A stretch of DNA of 64,000 nt, from positions 1 through 64,000 of the forward strand of contig NZ_FOEF01000031.1 of the NCBI RefSeq assembly GCF_900110575.1. The letters run 5' to 3'. The position numbers and the translations under genes are program-made. Under the pieces are notes generated by a model, which worked only from the letters and a program-made list of their open reading frames with translations, did no database searches and was not told the DNA's origin. This DNA is from Amycolatopsis saalfeldensis (GTDB lineage: Bacteria; Actinomycetota; Actinomycetes; Mycobacteriales; Pseudonocardiaceae). Positions 51,373 through 58,231 of this stretch are shown here, one piece after another. Position 1 is the first letter of the stretch; every line of letters begins with the position of its first letter.

Positions 51373-51560
51373 CTATTGCAGGAGTCGGACGGCGCCCGCG
51401 TACTCGTTCAGGTTAATCGGCTGGGTCCGGACGACGGTGCCGGATTCGTAGGCGTTGATGATCTGGCCGTTGCCGAGGTAGATCCCGACGTGGTGGATCG
51501 TCCCGGGGCTGTAGAAGACGAGGTCGGCGGGTTTCAGGGCGGCCAACTGTTCTCTACGAC
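51373..51560 (-). pseudogene. NlpC/P60 hydrolase C-terminal fragment, copy 2
   Basis: Reads LAALKPADLVFYSPGTIHHV, then GIYLGNGQIINAYESGTVV and ends RLLQ at 51373. This is the last 60 residues of an NlpC/P60 peptidase with the catalytic His (HHVGIY) but without the Cys part. It is closely similar to the fragment at 49162, so the two arose from one duplicated or repeatedly acquired gene. Confidence 0.65.
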
Positions 51561-51627
51561 GCGACGCGATGTGCTCCGTGGAGGACGACGAGGTCGAGCA
51601 CTCGCGCCGCCTCGACAGCATCGAGAT

Positions 51628-51741
51628 CATCGAGGCCGACTGACGGGCCAAACCCCCGGCGAGGCCAGAATCTCCAAGGAGGTCGGTCTCAGCCGCGCGA
51701 ACCTCTACAACCACCTCAAATGCGCCGCGGTCGAGGAGTAG
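51628..51741 (+). pseudogene. HTH fragment related to the gene at 48860
   Basis: Reads EARISKEVGLSRANLYNHLK in the position where the intact gene has LIGRELGISRTAVYNWLQ. The preceding frame is broken. Together with the NlpC/P60 fragment next to it, this repeats the order HTH then NlpC/P60 end seen at 48860-49400. Confidence 0.5.
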
Positions 51742-51795
51742 TCCGCCGGCCTGGTTTCCCCAAGGGTTTCCCTGGGGGCACGTTCGGAACGGCGC

Positions 51796-53526
51796 TTATT
51801 CGGCCTCCGGCGCCTGCTGGTCGTCCGCGCGCGGGACGAGGCTGGCGACGTAGAGAGCCGCCTGGACCAGCAGCGCGGCCATGGGAGCGGAGACCTGGTC
51901 GACGAACCCGTGCGCCAGCTCGTTCCGCAGATTCCATCCCGTCGGACCGGCGAGCAGTGTAGAGAGGTAGCTGTCCCAGGACTCGTCAAGGCCGTGCTTG
52001 CCGAGCGTGGAGAGCAGAGTTCCGAGTCCGACGTACTTCCCCGGAGTGTTCTTCCGCTGGGTCTGGTATACCGGCTCGTCAATTGCCCTGGCGAGGGTGC
52101 GAAGCATCGTCTCTATCTTCGGTGCGAGGACGTAGGTGCAGGCCTCGTAGTCTTGGCGCCAGTACCTGGTCAACGCGTCCGCCAAGACCCGGGGCATTTC
52201 CGGCGGCAGGTAGGTCCGTTCCGCGAAGAACTCCTCGACTTCCTCGCGGATCGGATGGTGGACGACCCCGATCTCGTGCAACGCCTTGGCGAACAGTGGC
52301 GCACACATCTGCATCCTGAACATTTCTACATCGGAAAGACGCTGCTCTTCCTGATCGTCCTCGCTCTGCGGTTCCCACCGCGGGAGCCCGTCGCCGCCGA
52401 TCTTCGAGTACGGAATCATCGAGTACAGCGGGGCGTCTTTCTTGAGGGTCTCCACCTGAGCGCGGTTCTCGTCGATTCGGCCGGTCGGAGGTGTTCCCTG
52501 CTCGCCGCCCGAGAAGCGCGCGAGACATACGCGCCAGTCAGCACCTTGGGTGAAGTAGCCGATCCAGTTGCCGATCTCCTCGCCGGACATCTCGACGGGG
52601 ACGCTGAAAGTCTGCATCTCCAGGTCCTCGATACCGATCGCCTGCAGCGCGGTTGTGGCCGCGGCGAGTAGGTCGGTCTGTCCGTGGTCTCTGGCGTAGT
52701 CGACCGCTTTGGTGAGATACCCCAGCTTCTGGAGCCCGGCCGACGCCTCTGCGGCCTTGGTCCAGATTCCGACGATCTCCCGGTCGATCCGCTCCAATGC
52801 GTCCTTGTCGCCCTTCGCGAGGCGTCGCTGCAACATCGCCGTGTCGACCTCGGTGTAGGGGTCGCCGGCATAACGTGCTCGTGCCGCTGCCAGGAGATCG
52901 TCGACGCCCGGCGTCGGGTTCTTCTCCTCAACGAGACGGCCGATAAGGCGCAGCGACACGCCGGGCTGCCATTCAGCGCAGGCGAGGGACTCACGAGCAT
53001 TGGCGGTTATCTGCTTCACCACATCGTCCGCAAGGTCATTGCGGTTCATCTGCCGGGCGATGTCGAGCGCGCGGGCTAGGGCGCGTCCGCGGTACAGCGA
53101 ACTCCAGCTTCCAGCGCCCAGCTCCAGGTACGCTCGGCAGGCTTGCTCGGCGTGCTCGGGCTTGGGTTGCCTACCGAGGGCAAAGAGGAGATCGTGCAGA
53201 CGCGCGCGAACCAGCGACGACGCGGCGGCATCCACGACCTCCGCCCACAGGTCCGTGACAGACGTGGGCAGCTCTGTGATAGGCGTCAGATGCGCGGCGT
53301 GGAACACGGGGTTGCTGTTCCCTTCGACGCGTTCCTGCAGGCGGTAGTCGAAGGCGACCGCGATGGCGTCGATGTCCGCGTCGGTGCGATTGTCCGTGAG
53401 CGCGGACGAGACTTCGTACCAACCAAGCTTCGCGTCCGCGGCAGCGGCGTCCGCGAGCGCGGCGAGTTCGGCGATCCTCTCCGGGGAAAGATCGAAATCC
53501 GGCTCGTCCGCTGTAGTGCTGGGCAT
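51796..53526 (-). CDS. large helical protein with C-terminal HEPN-like RNELAH motif
   Basis: 576 residues, ATG start. Apart from an acidic N-terminus it is helical throughout, with regions of TPR-like character (GRALARALDIARQMNRNDLAD). The C-terminal 100 residues have YEACTYVLAPKIETMLRTLARAI, then LGTLLSTLG and WNLRNELAHGFVD. RNELAH (about residues 534-539) fits the R-x4-H motif of HEPN ribonucleases, and the layout matches DUF4209-type proteins. Many HEPN proteins are toxins or antiviral effectors. The gene stands alone among decayed genes, with no visible antitoxin. RNase function is inferred from the motif only. Confidence 0.6.
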   Translation of the reverse strand: MPSTTADEPDFDLSPERIAELAALADAAAADAKLGWYEVSSALTDNRTDADIDAIAVAFDYRLQERVEGNSNPVFHAAHLTPITELPTSVTDLWAEVVDAAASSLVRARLHDLLFALGRQPKPEHAEQACRAYLELGAGSWSSLYRGRALARALDIARQMNRNDLADDVVKQITANARESLACAEWQPGVSLRLIGRLVEEKNPTPGVDDLLAAARARYAGDPYTEVDTAMLQRRLAKGDKDALERIDREIVGIWTKAAEASAGLQKLGYLTKAVDYARDHGQTDLLAAATTALQAIGIEDLEMQTFSVPVEMSGEEIGNWIGYFTQGADWRVCLARFSGGEQGTPPTGRIDENRAQVETLKKDAPLYSMIPYSKIGGDGLPRWEPQSEDDQEEQRLSDVEMFRMQMCAPLFAKALHEIGVVHHPIREEVEEFFAERTYLPPEMPRVLADALTRYWRQDYEACTYVLAPKIETMLRTLARAIDEPVYQTQRKNTPGKYVGLGTLLSTLGKHGLDESWDSYLSTLLAGPTGWNLRNELAHGFVDQVSAPMAALLVQAALYVASLVPRADDQQAPEAE

Positions 53527-54070
53527 CCGGTGGATGCTACTCCCCGTGAGCTTGAGACCTCGCGGTGATTTCGGCTCCCAACCAGCCTTCCGACGCTCAG
53601 GCTCTGGCGCCTGAGCTTCACTGCGGCTCGAAACCGACTACGCCGACCTCTGGCTGGTGCTCTGGCCTCCCAGCGTTTGGCCACGGAGTCGCCAGGTGGC
53701 TGGAGTTTCCCCAGTGCGGCAAAGAGAGGCTCGTGCGCGCTGTCGGCGTCAGCAACGACGCGATCGAGCAGATCGACACTCTGCACGAAGCCACCCGCGA
53801 GTACCTGGCCGTGAGCAAGCGCCAGTGGCGACCCACCCTGTTCCCACGCGTCTCGCGGACCGGTCAATGGTGTTGCCAGCCATGGAGCGCCGAGAGCAGC
53901 GCAGAAAGTGGAACAGGTTATCGCGCGTCCGATTGGCGAATGCTGCATTCCCGAACACTCGATCAGCGGCATGACAGTGTGTCGCGTCGATGTGCCGGGA
54001 CGGCTATCGGCTGGACGTCGGGAGCCCGCCGCGATGAAGTAGCCTTGAGGGCATCGTGGGGCGTGACCTC
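53527..54070. other. gap without supported gene
   Basis: Several overlapping frames run through this stretch, but none has a family pattern or a good start. A short piece reading NDAIEQIDTLHEATREYL (plus strand near 53753) is helical and could be a gene fragment. Nothing else is visible. Confidence 0.3.
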
Positions 54071-54691
54071 TTAAGCGCTGGGTTTGGGCCGCCGTGCCTT
54101 CGCTTCCCGGACAGTGAGCGCCACCGTGGTGCCAAGTCCTCCGAGGCCGCCCAACAAGCCGGCCAGGCCCCACCAGTAGCCCGCCACGCTCGTCAGGACC
54201 GGCCGAAAGAAACCGAGGCCGTCGCTGCCTGGCATCTGCAGGACGTCGACGCCGGTGCCCCGGGGTGCGGGACAGGGGCCGGTGACGGCGAGTTCCTGCC
54301 TGGTGCCGTCCGGAAGAAGCACGACACACTGCGTGTACTGGTGCCCGTGCGCGCCAGGGGATGTCGACTCGTCGGCGACTGTGCCGACTACCTCGGTGCC
54401 AAACCACGTCAGGTAGACGTTGGTGAAGCGGACACTGCCCGCTAAAAGCAGCACTGCGCCCAGGAGGAATCCGACCCACACGGCCCTCGGCGCCCGACCG
54501 TGCAAGATCCACTTACGCAGGATCAAGGTGTAGCCGCAGGTGAGGACGACCGCCAACATGACCGCGCCGATCCCGACATTGCCTACTGCGATCATCCCGG
54601 CCCCGACGACCAAGACCAGCAGCACGAGCCAACCGCCGGCCAAGCGCGGCACGCTGATCTGAGGAGGAGATGTCGTTACGTCTGTTGCCAC
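54071..54691 (-). CDS. four-helix membrane protein, unknown function
   Basis: 206 residues from GTG 54691 (the frame is open further but is not protein-like there). Two N-terminal helices (about 20-60), a third (about 75-95), then an extracytoplasmic segment with TEVVGTVADESTSPG and two Cys (QCVVLL and PCPAPR, possibly a disulfide) and a last helix with GYWWGLAGLLGGLGGLG. It resembles small DUF3592-like membrane proteins. Function unknown. Confidence 0.6.
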   Translation of the reverse strand: MATDVTTSPPQISVPRLAGGWLVLLVLVVGAGMIAVGNVGIGAVMLAVVLTCGYTLILRKWILHGRAPRAVWVGFLLGAVLLLAGSVRFTNVYLTWFGTEVVGTVADESTSPGAHGHQYTQCVVLLPDGTRQELAVTGPCPAPRGTGVDVLQMPGSDGLGFFRPVLTSVAGYWWGLAGLLGGLGGLGTTVALTVREAKARRPKPSA

Positions 54692-54779
54692 AACTCGACA
54701 CAATAAGCGCTCGTGGGGGCAGCTGAGCCATGAATTCAGGCACGTGTACCTCGCCGTCCCGGACCGGCGGTCGTTCGCG

Positions 54780-55215
54780 CCGACCGGACTCGGCCACACC
54801 GGACCGGAGCTCGTCCGGCGGCTCGAGGGCCGCAGCGCCCCACATCTGCGTTGCCGGGTCGGGGAATCCCGAGCGTTGCACGGTCTGGGCGGCGACGGCG
54901 ACGGTCAGGTTCTGCCAGTCCGGTACTGCCAGCAGATGCCGGTAGAACTGCTCGCTGCTGTAGGTGGGGTCCATGATCTGCGCGACGGAGCCCCAGCCTT
55001 GCGACGGCCGTTGCTGGAACAGGCCGATGCTGTCGCGGTCGCCGTAGGGCAGGTTCTTCAGCTGCGACTCAGTGATCGCCGTGGTGATCGCGACGACCCA
55101 GCCTTGCTCGGGAACGTTCACTCGGGCACGTTCATCCGTTTACCGACGGCGACGACGGTGGCCGCGTTGCTCATCTCCTGCGGACCGTACCCGGCTGCCG
55201 AGGTCGTCGAGATGC
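54780..55215 (-). pseudogene. lysozyme-like module of a transfer hydrolase, broken
   Basis: Reads TSAAGYGPQEMSNAATVV and GKRMNVPE, then after a break VNVPEQGWVVAITTAITESQ, DRDSIGLFQQRPSQGWG and EQFYRHLLAVPDWQNLTVAV. This matches the N-terminal module of the intact gene at 61024 almost residue for residue. A 14-bp tandem duplication (55107-55134) shifts the frame and makes a stop, and the C-terminal peptidase part is missing. Confidence 0.75.
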
Positions 55216-55464
55216 CCTGGATCAGCACGAAGCCGTCGCCGGTGGGCGGATCGATGGCGAAGGAGGTGTTCCGGCGGGCCGGGTCGGGGGTGAGGAATTC
55301 AGCCCACGCGGCGGCGGCACGCCGGGGCGTGTCGCGCAGCCCGGCGCGGTCCGGGTCCTCGCCGAGCGCGATCAGGATGTGGCGGTACAGGTTTTCTGCA
55401 GCTGGACCACGTCGACCGGACTGCGTGGGATGGTGCCGAGAGCAGGTTCGTAGAGGACGGTCAT
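55215..55464 (-). pseudogene. folE: GTP cyclohydrolase I N-terminal fragment
   Basis: ATG 55464 behind GAAGGAG opens MTVLYEPALGTIPRSPVD. Restoring one A in the AAAA run near 55394 gives LYRHILIALGEDPDRAGLRD followed by TPRRAAAAWAEFL, the unmistakable start of FolE (V-x-x-LL-x-x-IGEDP-x-R-x-GL-x-x-TP-x-R). After FVLIQGI the sequence changes into the hydrolase fragment, so the active-site half with its Cys and His zinc ligands is lost. Confidence 0.6.
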
Positions 55465-55474
55465 ACGGTCACTC

Positions 55475-55690
55475 CTTCGGGCTGCCAGGTCCACGTCCGC
55501 CACCACGAGGTCCAGGTCCGGCGGCGGCGTTTGGTCTTGAAGGCGTCTACAACGGTGGGGCCGGCACCTCGCGCGCAGGCCGTATGGCCAACGTCCGGTA
55601 CGACGGCAAGCCCGCCCACGCGCGCAGCTCACCCCAGCAAGCTGATGAACTCCGCCAGATCACGGGCCGTGCCCGGATCGGGCATGCCCC
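55475..55690 (-). pseudogene. N-terminal fragment of an NB-ARC-type regulator
   Basis: Reads MPDPGTARDLAEFISLLG, then after a frame change ELRAWAGLPSYRTLA, and in further frames TVVDAFKTKRRR and LDLVVADVDLA. Each piece matches the intact regulator at 58232 (DLAEFISLLGKLRAWAGQPS, LVDAFKPGRRRLDIDLVVAI) in the same order. At least two indels break the frame. Confidence 0.65.
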
Positions 55691-55873
55691 CTTCGCTGCT
55701 TCTCCACGTCGCCCGATTCATGACGCCGTGATCTGGACAGCCAAATTCTAAGAGTGGGTGTGTGGGCTTGTGCGGGCTTGTGTGGGAAACAGGACTCCAG
55801 TCGGTCCATTGCGGCAGGCTGGCTGCAGCGCTTCGGGACGCCTGGTCCAAGCGAAAAGCAGCAAGGAGGTTCA

Positions 55874-56509
55874 ATGCGCAAGAAGCTCGTATGGACGGTC
55901 GCGATCACCTCCCGGCTCCGTTCGGGCATACGTAACCCGCGCACCCTCGCCGTCGCCGTCGCGGCCGTAGCGGTCCCATCGATCCTCGGCTGGTACGCCG
56001 CTGACCAGCACGCAAGTGGTCGGCCTACCTCAGCGGGCGTCTCCTGGTGCGATCGACACCTCCAGGCCGCAGGTCTCGACCCGGATCACCATCTGACCCT
56101 GTTCACTGGCGGCCGCAGCGAGGCACATGCCGAGATCTGGTCCCAGGGTTTCAACCTCCAGCTGTGCCTTACCGACGGTCACGGGGCCGGTGTCACCGAT
56201 GCAGTCGACCCCGCACCCGGTGGCACCGCGGCGCTGCCTAGCCGAGCGGTCATCCTGGATACCTCAGGCACGTTCGGCACCGGCACCGTCACGGCATACA
56301 CGACCGGTTTCACCGGCGCTGACGTGCGTGGCCTCACCGTCACCTCCGGCGGCCGCACCATTGCCGCGGAGATTCAGAACGGCCGCTGGCTCGCATGGTG
56401 GCCCATCGCGGACAAGAAAGCGGCCAAGGACGCAACCGTTACTATCACCTACGCCAACGGCACATCCATGTCGGGGCCATTGGCCAAGGTCGCCCCCTAC
56501 GCCTCCTAG
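55874..56509 (+). CDS. membrane-anchored exported protein, unknown function
   Basis: 211 residues, ATG 55874 behind AAGGAGGTTCA. A twin-basic N-terminus and one helix (about 25-47; TLAVAVAAVAVPSILGWYAA) anchor the protein. The outside domain has two Cys (WCDRHL and LCLTDG) and a beta-rich Gly/Thr section (SGTFGTGTVTAYTTGFTG). It lies 238 bases before another secreted protein on the same strand. No family recognised. Confidence 0.6.
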   Translation: MRKKLVWTVAITSRLRSGIRNPRTLAVAVAAVAVPSILGWYAADQHASGRPTSAGVSWCDRHLQAAGLDPDHHLTLFTGGRSEAHAEIWSQGFNLQLCLTDGHGAGVTDAVDPAPGGTAALPSRAVILDTSGTFGTGTVTAYTTGFTGADVRGLTVTSGGRTIAAEIQNGRWLAWWPIADKKAAKDATVTITYANGTSMSGPLAKVAPYAS

Positions 56510-56747
56510 GAGAACTCTGAAAATCTGTCAGCGTTCGAGTCCGGGATTCTGGGAATCCGGGCCAGGCGTCCGACAGTCACCATCAGAGCAGCGGCCGCTA
56601 CTTGATTTCACCTCGCCCATTCACGGTCCCCAAGTTCGTCCGAACGACCCTCGCCTGGGGGTAAATTGAACCGCCGTTAGGGGATGAAACGATTTCACAG
56701 GTGGCAGGCTCACCGGGATCTATCTACTAATCGAAGAGAGGTTATTC

Positions 56748-57341
56748 GTGCACATCACCAAGAAGCTCATGGTCGGCGTGGCCGGGCTCGCACTTACTGC
56801 CGGTTTGTCCGTGACCGGAGCCGGGACCGCCAGCGCAAATACGGCCCAGAACTGCGGCGCCACCACGGCCCCGATCACGGTCTCGCACCCGGTCTCCATC
56901 ATGGACAACGACAACCGCCTGGGAATTCTCTACCTAGGCTACTTCGGGGACTGCAAGGGCGTCTATGCCGAGATCCACTGGAACTTCGGCCCGTCCAACC
57001 CGGTCCCGCCCAACCCGGCCGGCGAGGGCGAAATGGACGTCTACCGTCCCGCAGGCACCGTGTACGTCGAGGGCGAGAACAAGGACGGCTTCCCCGGCAC
57101 CAACTTCGCCAAGGACCACCTCGACGGCACCTACACCACCTCGCCGATCGAGGACATCCACTACAACCGGTGGGGCGGCAAGTATGCCCCGCCGCTCAAG
57201 TTCCTTCCCGACGTCGACCTGACGGTCTACAGGACCGACAGTGACTGGACGCAGCACACCGACTGCTCGAAGCACATGTGGGGCAACTGGCACACCTTCT
57301 CCGATGGCGGCTGGGGCTCAGGCATCTACCTGGACTGCTGA
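56748..57341 (+). CDS. secreted protein with four cysteines, unknown function
   Basis: 197 residues, GTG behind GAGAGG. Signal peptide (1-30, ending TASA). The mature protein has four Cys (NCGATT, DCKGVY, DCSKHM and the last residue), probably two disulfides, and is Gly/Pro/Trp/Tyr-rich with beta character (HWNFGPSNPVPPNPAG). Secreted extracellular protein of unknown function. The end overlaps a convergent small gene. Confidence 0.65.
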   Translation: MHITKKLMVGVAGLALTAGLSVTGAGTASANTAQNCGATTAPITVSHPVSIMDNDNRLGILYLGYFGDCKGVYAEIHWNFGPSNPVPPNPAGEGEMDVYRPAGTVYVEGENKDGFPGTNFAKDHLDGTYTTSPIEDIHYNRWGGKYAPPLKFLPDVDLTVYRTDSDWTQHTDCSKHMWGNWHTFSDGGWGSGIYLDC

Positions 57342-57572
57342 TCTTGACGACGGCGAGCCGACCCTGGTCAACGGGGCTGGCTCGCCTGCCAGGTGGACGG
57401 CGTCATCGGCGTTGAGGTCCAGCTTGCGGGCGATACGCAGCAGACTGAACACGGTGAGCTCCAGAGTCAGCGCGCAGCCTGCGGTCGGGCCGGTCAGCGC
57501 GAGGGCGACGGATTCTGCGGCGAGGCAGACGGCCGAGACGGTCAGGGCGGTGATTGTGCGGCGCTTCTTCAA
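57318..57572 (-). CDS. small membrane protein, doubtful
   Basis: 84 residues, starts MKKRRTITALTVSAVCLAAE, two hydrophobic segments, a LRIARKLDLNADDAVHLAGEP middle and a Ser/Arg tail that overlaps the end of the gene at 56748 by 24 bases. The overlap and the weak C-terminus suggest a truncated or remnant gene. Confidence 0.4.
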   Translation of the reverse strand: MKKRRTITALTVSAVCLAAESVALALTGPTAGCALTLELTVFSLLRIARKLDLNADDAVHLAGEPAPLTRVGSPSSRSAVQVDA

Positions 57573-58231
57573 GAGCCTGGGCTAGACTGCGGCCCCCTGC
57601 TGGGCTCCGCCCTGGACTACGCCGGCGGCTTGCCAGCACTGTTGTTCACCCGAGCTCGCGGTGCTCAGCCGAGATGCGCTGGAACGACGCTTCGCCAAAC
57701 ACGCCCGCACCGCCACCCAGTCGTGTCCTGAGGTTCACCCAGAACGGTGGACAGGGGTTTACGCAGTTCAAGCAGCCGCTGGCAGTGACTTGTCGTAGTC
57801 GTCGGGGCTGAGCATCCCTATCGAGGAGTGTCGGCCAGGGAGGCAACCTCATGCCGCCGACTCGTGAAAACTGACCCCCAGGGACCACCCAGGATCGAAA
57901 ATTGCGAAGCGTTGACAACCTCGGCGAACACAACGCGGCGAAGAGACGTTCCAGGCTGCCACGCTCGTCGCGGCCAAGCTCATCACCGGGGATACGGGCG
58001 AACCACCATGAGCAGTGGCTACCGGACTCTCCAGGGGTTGGCTGATCTGGCGACGGGCTCGGCTGAGCCACCGAGCGAGAGTACGACGTCCCGACGCCAC
58101 CCTTGCTCCTCACGGCCCTTCCTGCGGTCCGGTCGCGTCCTCGGCGGCGTAACTGCCTCCCCACAAGGCCCTACACCTCGTACACTCGTCGTCGGCTACA
58201 GCCACGGGAGCGGCATGGGGGTGGCACGGGC
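57573..58231. other. 659-base gap without supported gene
   Basis: Frames on both strands are Pro/Arg-rich shadows. A stretch near 57790-57990 has a look of decayed insertion-sequence DNA (short TGA-rich segments) but no terminal repeats or transposase motif can be confirmed. Confidence 0.25.

Noticed and set aside
53565..54074. Plus-strand frame with a helical piece in the gap after the HEPN-like gene
   Set aside because: No start, no family, abrupt composition changes; at most a fragment.
54071..54799. Longer start at 54799 for the four-helix membrane protein
   Set aside because: The extra N-terminus is not protein-like and overlaps the hydrolase fragment; GTG 54691 is preferred.
57646..58164. 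Minus-strand frame in the gap before the NB-ARC gene
   Set aside because: Arg/Ser/Pro-rich without motif or ribosome site.
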